Shown in pieces: positions 47,058 to 55,040 of a DNA stretch of 64,000 nucleotides (position 1 is its first letter; each line of letters begins with the position of its first letter). Source of the stretch: Procambarus clarkii (Eukaryota; Arthropoda; Malacostraca; Decapoda; Cambaridae). The notes beneath the pieces were generated by a model. That model saw only the letters and a program-made list of their open reading frames with translations, did no database searches and was not told the DNA's origin. The stretch spans positions 38,195,996 through 38,259,995 of the forward strand of contig NC_091160.1 of assembly GCF_040958095.1 (NCBI RefSeq). The letters run 5' to 3'. The translations under genes and the position numbers were made by a program.

Positions 47058-48123
47058 GCTGAACTGTAATGTCAATCCTGACCTTAAAATCTTCATTGAA
47101 GGTTGTAACAGAACCCATGAGCACCACACAAGAAACAAATACCTTTTTGATATTCCAAGAGTTCGACTTAATCAAAGTAGAAATGTTCTACAAATCAAAG
47201 GACCCAGAATGTGGAATGACCTTCCCAATCATGTTAAAGACTGTACCTCTCTCAACCAGTTTAAGATAAAAACTAGGCACTACCTAATTAACTCCCTGTA
47301 ACCTACCTTACCCCTATAATGTTAACCCATGTCTGCTGTTTATTTAAACAATGCTGTTTGTCGACCAAATTCTATTTTTTTGCTGTTATTCTGCCATGTT
47401 CCCCCCTTTTTTATTTTTATATTTCTCAACACATTTTATACTCTAATCTCAATTAGCATTAAGTTTTAGTCTTTAGTGTTTTCCTGCCCGAAACGCTTTG
47501 TGTAATAGTGGCTTTAGGCATTGTATGTACTAGCTCTATCTATAAATTCATCAATATTTGTATCACACCCTGTATGTATGTACTTTATCTGAATAAACAT
47601 TTGAATTTGAATTTTTTTTAGATCACCGAGTGACTTACCCAGAATTTCAGCTGTTAGGATCCACAGCCTACACTGGCAAACTTTGGGTAGAGCACAAGAA
47701 TATCTTCCAATATTCGTGAGTTTATGGTGTAATTACAGATCTCAAAGTATTTCATTCCATTTGATCTGAAGTCATAACAGAGCACTCACAATTATAGTGT
47801 GGGAGTGTGCCCTAGCTCTTGTTCACATAGTTTACAATTGGAGTGCTCACATTGGGGGGGGAAGATTCATTACCTGCACCCACCTGCCATAAGTATCGAT
47901 ATCCCAGCCTAATTCTGCCAATTACATTGTCACACTGTCTAGTGGGTGTTTTCTGCTGCCCGTATGTATAATTCTCAATTCTAAACATTTTACTAGTAAT
48001 TTTTGCCCTTACAAAGAATGTTAGAACCAACACGGTTAGAAATATGTGTACATATTGTGGACATGACGTACCTCGGGCAGGCGAGAGGTATCCAGCCAGC
48101 AGCGCCAGGATAAGCACCTTCAT
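28674..48123 (-). CDS. Cys-loop ligand-gated ion channel subunit, nicotinic receptor-like, complete
   Basis: Nine exons join in phase to 425 aa: signal peptide (1-17), extracellular ligand-binding domain, TM1-TM3, a short cytoplasmic loop of about 65 residues, and TM4 near the C terminus. Seen: NAWSIMTWVDEYLRWEPK with the loop D Trp88, IWMPDISVYN (loop A), the 13-residue Cys-loop CDLDLTNWPSDEHSC (157-171), and GSWTHHG with the loop B Trp178. Absent: the vicinal Cys pair of alpha subunits (SLEEHDPY instead), the GEK motif before TM2, and the glutamate at its outer end. Sequons at N57, N193 and in NVTATR. By family it should assemble into pentamers at the cell surface. The ligand, and whether it conducts cations, are unknown. 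A non-alpha, divergent arthropod subunit is the best call. Confidence 0.94.
29100..29245. repeat. GAAT-rich simple repeat
   Basis: Imperfect GAATGAATGAGTGACAGT-type units inside the last channel intron. Confidence 0.8.
29750..30600 (+). mobile_element. LINE family A, endonuclease-to-linker fragment
   Basis: It encodes traces of the endonuclease end (SSSTCDITLGL, then YLPSSGKSDHVLLEIKY) and the linker KLNFKRGHYGELRIFFNEFN through TRKQDWFNRN. In the last channel intron, antisense to the gene. The LINE C insertion at 30640 breaks it. Confidence 0.8.
30640..31320 (-). mobile_element. LINE family C, C-terminal fragment with 3' tail
   Basis: The minus strand encodes IYTWKILEGLVPNLHTEI, RRHGRMCRIPLLKSRGAIDT and a RDFDKRLQRIHDQPG end. 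The tail contains GAATGGGCCATGGGGAC and CATCGTAAGGTAACC. It interrupts a LINE A copy. Confidence 0.8.
31321..31612 (+). mobile_element. LINE family A 3' terminus
   Basis: It encodes a NKLSEKTVEAKTVNS-like C terminus and a CTACACTTAAGTAATTGCAC tail. A second tail-like end, GGCACAACTAGGTAAACAC, stops about 75 bases before channel exon 8. Confidence 0.7.
31687..31853 (-). CDS. Channel exon 8, TM3 and cytoplasmic loop
   Basis: The acceptor is ATCGTTGCAG and the donor CAG then GTGGGT. TM3 reads GTIILTTISLLCTFFLTAQG, followed by a basic loop with SRKLASAVTFVPGLRDVV. Confidence 0.92.
31854..32335 (-). other. Channel intron 7
   Basis: AT-rich; TATC/TAAT-like steps near 31920-31960. No element recognised. 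Confidence 0.6.
32336..32491 (-). CDS. Channel exon 7, TM1-TM2
   Basis: The acceptor is CTGCTCTAG and the donor GTGG then GTGAGT. It encodes TM1 (LVMVVLMSYALPLDS), TM2 (LIIHLFALGVLITCYF) and LPANGGPVPLV, the usual end of the TM2-TM3 loop. Confidence 0.94.
32492..33219 (-). other. Channel intron 6
   Basis: AT-rich unique sequence. Nothing recognised. Confidence 0.6.
33220..33391 (-). CDS. Channel exon 6, loop C region to start of TM1
   Basis: The acceptor is GTTTACAG and the donor TTAG then GTGAGC. It encodes VIMTNFEKNNQWKLINV, HDPYVEVDFTFNVKRQ and the start of TM1. It has no Cys-Cys at loop C. Confidence 0.94.
33392..34320 (-). other. Channel intron 5, right end
   Basis: It has a purine-biased CAGAC/GGAC stretch (33419-33490) and a moderately CpG-rich segment (34030-34130) with short open frames only. 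No known family recognised. Confidence 0.5.
34320..34480 (-). mobile_element. LINE family B-type 3' tail (solo)
   Basis: The minus-strand tail has GGACTTGTCCGAAACGGTAT and ends with the CAATGTACCTTCTTGT-like block and a TAAAT repeat. Confidence 0.7.
34800..34975 (-). mobile_element. LINE family B-type 3' tail (solo)
   Basis: TTTA-type run, ACAAGAAGGTACATTGG, then CGCAGCGTTTCGGGCAGGTC. Same layout as 34320-34480 and 36720-36900. Confidence 0.75.
35500..36120. other. Unassigned GC-rich segment with open frames
   Basis: One plus-strand frame of 117 codons (35515-35868, Pro/Arg/Thr-rich) and a minus-strand frame (36118-35879, with several Cys and Trp) are open. Composition differs from the flanking intron, suggesting inserted mobile DNA. 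No domain was recognised; not called a gene. Confidence 0.4.
36130..36715 (-). mobile_element. LINE family E, C-terminal fragment
   Basis: The minus strand encodes a broken LIENFKILNN segment, RRVINPWNCLPAEAVNAK and RRLPVLVEAT. It resembles 39365-39800 (plus) and 59245-59500 (minus). Confidence 0.7.
36720..36905 (-). mobile_element. LINE family B-type 3' tail (solo)
   Basis: A TTTA repeat (36735-36766), then GAAGTTACATTGGG and CACAGCGTTTCGGGCAGGTC. Truncated to the tail. Confidence 0.75.
37020..38645 (-). mobile_element. LINE family B relative, RT C-terminal half and tail
   Basis: The minus strand encodes CQFGFRSQKSTNDAIVSLLN, the FADDTTLIYSDPNPL catalytic box, NKLTLNIKKTYYISFG, and IYLYLTYGICAWGS. 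The tail begins with TTTATTTATTTATATACAAG (read on plus). Several frame breaks. It is a sister subfamily of 45390-47625. Confidence 0.85.
38646..39287. other. Intron sequence, unassigned
   Basis: Channel intron 5. Contains CpG-containing and G-rich runs (38985-38997). No family recognised. Confidence 0.45.
39288..39854. repeat. 53-bp inverted repeats around a LINE E end
   Basis: The left arm 39288-39340 and right arm 39802-39854 are reverse complements with a few mismatches (shared GTGTCACGGG-type and CTGTGATATTCGT cores). Confidence 0.75.
39365..39800 (+). mobile_element. LINE family E, 3' fragment
   Basis: It encodes a degraded VETFKILNNLMDVDPENFF and RVINPWNRLPAEAVNCQDLK, with a tail CTTCAACAAGCCGCCGGCTT. 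Antisense to the channel gene. Confidence 0.75.
40031..40253 (-). CDS. Channel exon 5, Cys-loop
   Basis: The acceptor is TTCCACAG and the donor GGG then GTAGGT. It encodes AEGSDVHPFG, TYWFPPTHLVVK, the Cys-loop, and GSWTHHGEQIDI. Confidence 0.96.
40611..40720 (-). CDS. Channel exon 4 (loop A)
   Basis: The acceptor is TCCCACAG and the donor ACAG then GTTAAC. It encodes TWVDEYLRWEPKNY and DDDDIWMPDISVYN; phase 0 to 2. Confidence 0.94.
40785..40960 (+). mobile_element. LINE E scrap followed by a LINE B-type tail
   Basis: CAGGAACGGTTAAGGGCC and the degraded DMTGRISLKLKILN segment (E), joined to TGCCTGAAACGCTACGC and a TAAATAAATAAA end (B-type tail). Confidence 0.6.
41095..41320 (-). mobile_element. 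LINE D-type 3' tail
   Basis: The reverse complement of 50690-50885: shared TTATTATGCACCCCATACCC, GGTTACAGAGGCACATAATG and CAATGGGCACGAGACCGACT-like blocks. A second, poorer copy follows at about 41340-41455. Confidence 0.75.
41915..41959 (-). CDS. Channel exon 3, 15-codon microexon (loop D)
   Basis: The acceptor is CTTCCTAG and the donor ATG then GTGAGT. It encodes exactly DDVRQELSVNAWSIM, phase 0 at both ends. It equals the conserved 45-base exon found in many nAChR genes. Confidence 0.93.
42054..42358. mobile_element. MITE-like foldback
   Basis: Arms 42054-42098 and 42314-42358 are inverted repeats (about 40 of 45 bases match, core CCACCGTACATATA). 305 bases, non-coding, in channel intron 2. 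Confidence 0.65.
42660..43260 (-). mobile_element. LINE family A-type fragment
   Basis: The minus strand encodes NFGTAFRGRAKDAFKALYRT, IKIRSTCVEPSPQDNTQKIE and KVQRFDTKL, the thumb region. Broken and diverged. Confidence 0.65.
43490..43650 (-). CDS. Channel exon 2, N-terminal helix and beta1
   Basis: The acceptor is AGGTACAG and the donor CTG then GTAGGT. It encodes RLYKDKLKGYNKESRPVL and TTVYLGLSLNYIHL, matching the nAChR helix plus beta1. Confidence 0.92.
43763..44297. repeat. Large palindrome made of two LINE 3' segments
   Basis: Arms 43763-43960 and 44105-44297 are reverse complements at roughly 80-85% by eye. Shared blocks include ATGACCAGAAACAGTGGAAT and GTGGGGCCTAAGAG. The spacer is about 145 bases. 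Confidence 0.85.
44298..45310 (-). mobile_element. LINE family A, RT and C-terminal region
   Basis: The minus strand encodes VKLVNIRATFRNLNQDA, matching AKIRTSFRNLNEEA of the copy at 10306. Upstream are a degraded GWVDSI-type RT core and a YEFRE-like palm start. Frames are disrupted in several places. Confidence 0.65.
45390..47625 (+). mobile_element. LINE family B, 5'-truncated copy with near-complete RT
   Basis: The longest LINE here: pre-RT linker (AKTKYYEDKFTHTMGN), CGDLTDVNNYRPISILPNLS, FVDLRKAFDTVNHQNLLLKL, GVPQ-GSILGPLLF, FADDTTFIYSSPDPLALN, NKLTLNIDKTFCILFGNKS, YPYLNYGICAWGS, and a C-terminal HHTRNKYLFDIPRVRLNQS. The endonuclease is missing. It has a few frameshifts and a TA microsatellite. 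The tail has CCTGCCCGAAACGCTTTGTG and AATAAACATTTGAATTTGAA. A CR1/L2/Daphne-type clade is likely. Confidence 0.9.
46978..47053. repeat. (TA)n microsatellite inside LINE B
   Basis: About 37 TA steps replace the TATACATATATAAAACG seen at the same place in the sister copy near 51515. Confidence 0.97.
47812..47990 (-). mobile_element. RNase H LINE, C-terminal scrap
   Basis: The minus strand encodes CDNVIGRIRLGYRYLWQVGA, the domain that follows RNase H in the fragment at 22290-22930. It lies about 80 bases from channel exon 1. Confidence 0.6.
48072..48123 (-). CDS. Channel exon 1, signal peptide
   Basis: It encodes MKVLILALLAGYLSPAR, then a GTACGT donor, phase 1. An in-frame ATG upstream (MTHLHHHLSI) is possible, but the chosen start gives a cleaner signal peptide. 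Confidence 0.85.
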
Positions 48124-48950
48124 TATTGAGAGGTGATGATGTAGGTGTGTCATGAACCAGTAGGGTGAGGACGGCCCCAGTGTGCGTGTGGCGCAATTGT
48201 CCGCAACTGATGTTATCTTCGTCACCCACATCTACACCTCACACTTTCTTTCAATATAACCTCAAACGAGATTAGTTCTATTTCCATGTTGTCACAACGT
48301 CTAGTTTCCCAGAAAAGCTGCCGTTGAGGTGATTAGGGTGTTATCAAAGGTTATCTTATCTCGGCCAACTTTGGTCCTGTCAGCTTATCATTCCTGATAT
48401 ATTTCACGTGGCCTCGTGGCATCCAGAAATGATTAGGTTTTGTGGCATTGTATTAAGAAAATAATGAATGCGCCTTCGGGAATTGGAAGAGAATGACTTG
48501 AGGATGGGTTTGTCCTACTCCAGTTCTAAAGTTTGACCGTGAAAATACAGTTAATGAAGTGAATCACAGTCGTCCTTTTGTATGTTGTGATTAAATACTC
48601 GGGCCATAAATTGTAACAGGTTGGGTTTCTCAGCGGTATATTTTCCCCAAAGATGTAATGTGATCCACGATTCAAATTACAACCAGGTTCCAAATTACTG
48701 TTGGGTGTAATAAGCGAATAGTAAAAAATAACTAATAAGACGTCCCCACTCTGTCCAGGCTTCCAACTAGGGTCGTTAACTCGTGCAACAGCCCGTCCTC
48801 TCGAGCGGCGATAATGTCACTGAACCGATGTACTAAATTGCGCGAACCTAACCTAACCGAGGAACCACGGACAGAAAACGGGATATGTCATTTTGCTTGT
48901 GTTTTAATGCACAGTACAAATACAATTGACATTATTTAATACAGAAACTT
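48124..48950 (-). other. Upstream region of the channel gene
   Basis: Should contain the channel promoter. It has GATA-like TTATCTTATC (48352-48361) and CCTAACCTAACC (48847-48858). No firm TATA or initiator assigned. Confidence 0.4.
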
Positions 48951-50890
48951 TTAAATATTTTAATAAAAGGACCTCCTCAGTGGTGCCCCACGACACATTA
49001 GAGGGCGGTGCAGATGATGGGAGATTCACGGTGCAAACAAGTAAAAGTCAGCGCCGTAAGCAGTCGAGATCGAAGGGCACGATCAAACCAACGAAATTCG
49101 GCTGCTGCCAGACATGTACGGCTAGATTTTCCTCTGGGAACCACATTAGAGGGAAAAGTGCAGTGGTTTTGTGAAGCCTCTGAGGCACATTATGATAAGG
49201 TCATTAAGTTACCTAGAGATGAAAGTGACTATGTCTTCGTTACAAACGACAGTGCTTTTGTAAATGTGTTGCTAAACACAGAGTATGCAGGCATTAAGAT
49301 GAAAAATGCAGCACCTAGGTGTCCAAAAGTAACCATTGTCATATTCAATGTTAATAAACTCATTAAGCCTGTATATCTCTGTAATGAAAATATTATAAAC
49401 CCTAAACGTCTGAGAAATGGCCTCATAGCTGCCACATGGAAAGGTGCCACGCCTATACCGGACAGAATTTGCTCTAGAGCAGCTTTAGGTCGGCACTATA
49501 ACATAGCACTCTACAACCCTCCCCCTCGTAGGTGTTATAAGTGTCAACGATGGGGACGTCACGTAGCCAGGTACTGCATAAGCAAAAACTATTTTTGTGC
49601 CATGTGTGGTGAACCTCATAAATCTGAGGTCTGTTTTAAGCTCATAAAGGAACTGCAGTCAGTAAGTGAAAAATGCATAAACTGTGGCAGGAGCGGTGTT
49701 CAAGCCTGGCACCTTAACTGTGTAGAGCCATCTGGACGTATGTGTTCGTAGCAGCTGGATACCAAATACTTCACCATCTGCCAAGCACCAAGTGCATCAC
49801 GGGGCCAGACGACTATAGGTTTCTGTTCAACCTGCGCCTGTCCGTCAGGTGTCAACACCTGCCACCCGGAGGTGTTGACACAACACTCGCCATCCCCTTC
49901 ACACTATCATGAAGATCAGTTGCCAAATGCTGCCATCAGTCCGACTCGCTGTTCAGAGCCATCTGGAGGTGATGATCGCTCCAGCTGGCTACCAAACTCA
50001 CCATCTTTTAATTACGAAGTGCACAAGGGGACCGGTACCAGACGGAAGACTCCTGCCATCATCCCAGCTCCCCCACAAGAACCAGGTGCTGCATCTTCTG
50101 CCAGTGGTGGGCCTTGCCCCTGATGTAGAGTGGCCACTTCCTGGTTCTGGGATAATGTCACCTACTGTGAGACCACCATCCACAGCTGGACACCACAGTC
50201 AACTGGAAGTGGGGGATAAGGAACTGGATCAAAATGAGACAGATCGTAACGTCAGCCTCCCTACCACCTCGCTCTTGGGTTGCTCCACTGTTCAAGCAGC
50301 GGCTGCCCTTCATGACCGGTTCAGGAACACCAGCAGCAGTCACAGCAGCAAACGGAAGCGGCAGCAAAAGCAGCTCGATCCAACACGAGAAAAAATCCAC
50401 CAGCAACATTGCAATGATGCTCACGTGTGTGAGGGAACTTGCAAGCAATGACTGCCAAACCTCCCCTTCCACCCCTGAACCCTCCTAACATGTGTTCGCT
50501 TGCCAATCAGGGAAAACTTCTAGTGACCTTGAAACTTTGTGTAGTGGAGCTCTTCCACGCAGGTTGACTGCCCAAGCTGTGCTAAAGTATGCTCAAGACG
50601 ACTCTATAGATGAAAATAACAGAGAAATTGTATTAGACAATTGGAGGCAATTAAATGTGTGACATTGGTAATTAGCTAAGAAATGTAAACTGTACTTGTG
50701 GTCGATCTCGAACCCATTGTTGATGTGACGACTTATATTGAATTTTGTAACTAGATCATCAAGATTGTAACTTGCTTAGCTAAATGAATTGTGGAGCTTC
50801 AGTCCCTGAGCCCATTATGTGCCTCTGTAACCCTTTCCACTACCACCCACGGGATGGGTATGGGGTGCATAATAAATGAACTAAACTAAA
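48950..50890 (+). mobile_element. LINE family D, ORF1-only element
   Basis: ORF1 with three zinc-knuckle motifs: CYKCQRWGRHVARYC, CAMCGEPHKSEVC and CINCGRSGVQAWHLNC (49536-49720). A Ser/Pro-rich region and a basic SSHSSKRKRQQKQ stretch follow after frame breaks, then a C-terminal ALPRRLTAQAVLKYAQ and NNREIVLDNWRQLNV ending at TGA (50660-50662). The 3' tail follows directly, with CACGGGATGGGTATGGGGTG and AATAAATGAACTAAACTAAA. No endonuclease or RT is present. ORF1 binds RNA in this class (I/Jockey superfamily). Confidence 0.8.
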
Positions 50891-51059
50891 CTAACTAAAA
50901 TGTTCCTGAACTTATATCGTATTGAAATAAATAATGGGCACTGCTTTCCTCGGAAAGCGGGGGAATTTCTGGTAGTGGAGAAAGACATTTGCACAGCGCT
51001 TTCTGCGAAGTATGGGCGGCATATTTAAGGGAATGGAAGCGGGGTCCCGTCCTCACTTA

Positions 51060-51200
51060 CGCAGCTGCCTCTTTTTGATATATCAAAAAATATATATCTT
51101 TTTATATATCTCTTTATATATATATATTTTTATATATTTATAAAAGAAATATATATATCTCTTTTTAATATTGATATATCTCTTTTTGTTATATAAAAAA
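51060..51200. repeat. AT-rich TATATC/TCTTTT repeat
   Basis: Irregular TATATATCTTTTT-type steps between LINE D and LINE B copies. Confidence 0.8.
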
Positions 51201-51204
51201 AAGT

Positions 51205-51805
51205 TTCAAAAACTAATTCAAAAAATCAAATTCAAATGATGGCATTGTTGGCATTCTTTCTAAGATCAGATATTATGTACCATCGCCCTGCCCTGGTGAC
51301 GCTCTATTACTCCCTCATCTATCCTTATCTCAACTATGGTATTTGTGCTTGGGGCTCTACTACCCAAAATCATTTACGTCCTCTAATTACTCAACACAAA
51401 GCTGCTATTAGAACAAGTATCCAACTCTGGCCCCAGACATCACTCGGTACCCCTACTCAAATCTCTGAATATGTTATAGATATTAAGTCACTACACATTC
51501 TCACATGTGTATTATACATATATAAAACGCTGAACTGTAATGCCAATCCTGACCTTAAAAGATTCCTTGAAGGTTGTAACAGATCCCATGAGCACCACAC
51601 CAGAAACAAATACCTTTTTGATATTCCAAGAGTACGACTTGATCAAACTAGAAATGCTCTACAAATCAAGGGACCCAGAATGTGGAATGGCCTTCCCAAT
51701 CATGTTAAAGACTGCTACCTCTCCCAACTAGTTTAAGATAAAAACTAAGCACTACCTAATTAACTCCCTGTAACCTACCTTAACCCTAAAATGTCAACCC
51801 ATGTC
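51205..51805 (+). mobile_element. LINE family B, C-terminal fragment
   Basis: It encodes YPYLNYGICAWGSTTQNHL, ILTCVLYIYKTLNCNANPDL and HHTRNKYLFDIPRVRLDQT, nearly the same as 46760-47300. It lacks the microsatellite and the last part of the tail. Confidence 0.88.
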
Positions 51806-53199
51806 TGCTATTTCATGGGTACCATTCCTCCTCCCCGTCCCATCCCAAATCCTTATCCTGATCCCTTTCCAGTGCTATATGTAGTCGTATTGGCTTGGCG
51901 CTTTCTCCTTGATAGTTAGTTCCCCCCTTCTGTAGGATCTCGAAGGTTCGGGAAGGTCGTCGCTTCTTCCCGTATTATTGGAACGTCTGTCTTCCGGTGA
52001 GGCTTACCTCCAGTCCTTTCTTGTACTCGTTGGTCCTATTCCGTGCTTCTTCTTGGTTTTCAGTACTATCTCGTTCTTTTGTAATTATATCTTCTCTCCA
52101 TGCTCTGTCTCGGCACTTCTAATTTTCCTTAAGGGGGCCTTATTTCCAAATATGCCAAAAATATGCAATACTGCACATGCAAACTAGTTCTATTTCAATC
52201 AGACATTTTATTTGGGCTGCGATGCTGAGACTTGGAACAGTTGCAGCCCATTTCTTGTGCAACTCGTCAAAGAAGAGAACATATTGAACAACTTATAAGA
52301 ATTTAAATAATGTCCCCCTTATATACTCCTAGTTGGTGCCTTCACCGCCGGGCGGGTTGAGCGGTTCGGACCGCATGCGTCCTGCGCATGCGCCGTGGGA
52401 GTTTGCTTTGTTGTGGATTGGTCAGCCCGTCCTCCAAAAATGGGGTGGTAAATGTAAGAAGACAAATAAGTGCAATTATGTACTATTCATAGCAGTTACG
52501 CATTGTACTTATTTTCACTGTATTAAATCGTAGTCAAATATATTGTGAATATTTGAGTTTACCTGAAAAACTGAATAGAAAACCACAACCTCCCCTAACC
52601 GTCTTAGTTTTTGAAGATAATAATTTTATTGCTTCTTAATTACAATTAGTACTTAACCTATAGCTATATTGATATTACAGTTTTATAAAACTATTAAAAC
52701 AAAACTAAAATATATCAATAAATTGTAAAATAACTCAGGATATTTTAAAATTTTGTATAAAATCTATATTGTTTAATAAACCTGAAAAAGAAATTCCTGA
52801 TATTGAAAACTTGTGCATAGCAAATTACAACACAACAAATTACGCTATGTTCGACCAGCCCCACAGATCAAGGAAGATGTCCCTCCAACAAAGGGTAAGA
52901 AGATACATCCACGACAGAGCCTAACCCAGCAACCTACCACAAGAGGATGAACGGCATCCACCAGCCCCATTGTACACCTAAGTCCTACGACCTGAAACCC
53001 ACCGATTAAGGATTTAATAACTCCACTCAACCACCAACAACTGATTCAAAAACAAGCACAGCTCTCCAGGAAAAGCGGCGAGTAGCTACTTAATCAACCA
53101 CCACCTGTTTTATGGCTGCTCACCGCCAGCTGATCAGGAAAAAAACGAGCCTTCTACTGACCACCATATATCACCTACACTTTCATCCATCACTTCTCA
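51806..53199. other. Intergenic, unassigned
   Basis: It contains a LINE-tail-like block (CAGTGCTATATGTAGTCGTA, 51870-51889), a CpG-rich patch at 52340-52430 described below, AT-rich unique sequence, and a CA-rich minus-coding-looking stretch (52850-53110) with no recognised domain. Confidence 0.45.
52340..52430. promoter_or_regulatory. Possible CpG promoter-like patch
   Basis: It has GCATGCG and CTGCGCATGCGCC (NRF1-like) followed by ATTGG (inverted CCAAT) 30 bases on. No gene model starts beside it, so its role is a guess. Confidence 0.25.
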
Positions 53200-54100
53200 T
53201 CACAATCAACCCCAAAGTGATTGGGCCACTTAACTGTAACCCCCCTCCTCGCCTTCACACCCTCCACGCTCCAGGTTGCTTCGGTTTTGGAGTTGCCTCT
53301 GCACCGCTTCGCGAGCAGTCTCTGGCGTGGTTCACCTCCAGCCTGCTCTTGTGCCTTCCTGGTTCTTGGATTGCATGCTCTTTTCTCTTCTCCTCGGTTT
53401 GTTGTGGCCCCTTCGGTTCTGGATTGTTTTCCGAGGCTCTTTTCTTGTTGGTGTTGGCCTCTGGGGGTCGGGTCGGGGTGCTTCCTGCCCTCCTCCGGTG
53501 CCTGGGTTTGGGCTCTTTTGGTTCTCCTGATAGGTTTGTTCGCTTGCAGCCGTCTCCTTCTTTTCTGGCGAAGACTGGCACGGCTGCTTTCCGGAGGGGT
53601 CCTTGGGTTGTTGATGTTTGGTTGGTCTGGCCGGGAATGCATCGTGTGTTGTGTTTGGTTGCGGCACTTCACCTTGCTTGGAGTGCCACGGCTGTCTAGA
53701 CCGGGGTCACACTTTGGGTTATTCCGGGTTCCCTTCTTCCATGTTCCAGGGTGCAGTTCTCTCGGGTCGTCCACGGGGTGGTTCGGTCCTGCCAGTCTGC
53801 TGTCTGTCCCCTCGCCCTAGTCGTCCGTAGGTTGGCTCTGTGTTCCTTCGTTGCCGTTCCTGGGCCTTGTCGGGCCTGTGGGGCCTTGGGTTGGCAGTTA
53901 TGGTTTGTCTCCGCTTTGCGTTTGGGAGTGTGTGATTTCCACCTCCCGGGTTAGGTCCCTCTTGTTTTCGTCTTTGGGTAGGTAGCTCCGGGGAGCCGAC
54001 GGGGCTTCCCCCAGAAAACCAGTGTTGAATGGAATGAAAAGCCATTTTCTGGGCAAGTCCCGGAGGCTTTCCGGCAACCCTCCCTCCCTCTAGTCTGCGT
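53200..54100 (+). mobile_element. DIRS-like retrotransposon fossil, 3' part
   Basis: GC-rich block with residual similarity to the tyrosine-recombinase end of decapod DIRS elements, shared with 59535-59960. Broken, partial, old. Family call is tentative. Confidence 0.45.
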
Positions 54101-54469
54101 TTTTTGCGTGCTTTTGATATCCAGCCTCAGAACTGGGGTGTGGGTGGCCAGCGCAGGGATCCTGGGGCTCCCCTTTCCCCGTCCCAGGGAGGGGGCAGCT
54201 GCACAGACGGCGGCGCGGTGACGTGTGACGTCACACTCGTTTGCTCATTTCTGTTTGGAGAGTCCTGTTCACTTGTTCGGCTTTTTGTAGCAATTTTCAC
54301 CAGAATAGGAGTTTGTTTTGGGATGCCTACCTTTCTGGGTGCCTAACCCGGTCGATGGCAGACATCGAATGCTTCCAACCACACTGGAATTTCTATAGGC
54401 CATTGCTCCATATGCCTCTGTGAGGGGGGGCCAGGTTCTGGCTCATGATCCCCACAGAACTCTATACAC

Positions 54470-55040
54470 ATGACTGATGCCAAAGTCTGACATTAGCATA
54501 TCAGCCTGTATAGCTCCGGGCAGCCTCCGGATTTCATTCAAAAAATGGCGTTTCATTACATTCAACGCTGGGTTTTTTTCCCTTGAAGTCATAGGGTTGT
54601 TGGACTATTCCTTGGGTTTGTTTGCTTCTTTTTTATACACTGTAGCTCCCATTTGTTGTGCAACTATAGTGATTGGTGGATTTTGACGCCAAGGTTCTTG
54701 TCTTCATCAATCTGCTGTAATGTTGCCGATTTGATAGTTTTTGTGTATTATGTCCAATATGCAAGGTCTTGTTTTTCAATATTAAACAAAAATTTACCAG
54801 ATTTCCAACAATTTGAGAGGTTTGTGATCTCTTTGTAAAGCCTCGGTATCATTGTCACTGCCTACTTTATCATAAATCTTAAGTCATTTGTAAATTTGCT
54901 TGTGATTTGTAATATTCTCATCAATGTCATTGATTTATGACAAAAAGGGTTGGCCCCAATATGGAACCTTATGGTACCCTCACTCACTACATTTCTTCAG
55001 TCAAATTCATTTCCATTTATTTTATACTCCAAAGCTATGG
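54470..55040 (-). mobile_element. LINE family A-type RT fragment
   Basis: The minus strand retains a VPYGSILGPTLF box, a NDIDENI segment and a YDKVGSDNDTEALQRD stretch, the region around the catalytic YADD. Many breaks. Confidence 0.65.

Noticed and set aside
49008-49751. Zinc-knuckle protein as a possible host gene
   Set aside because: The knuckles, the broken downstream frames and the shared 3' tail make it a LINE ORF1.
53112-54045. Several overlapping open frames of 70-199 codons on both strands
   Set aside because: GC-rich composition opens many frames. The block is repeated at 59535-59960 and looks like a DIRS fossil, not host coding sequence.
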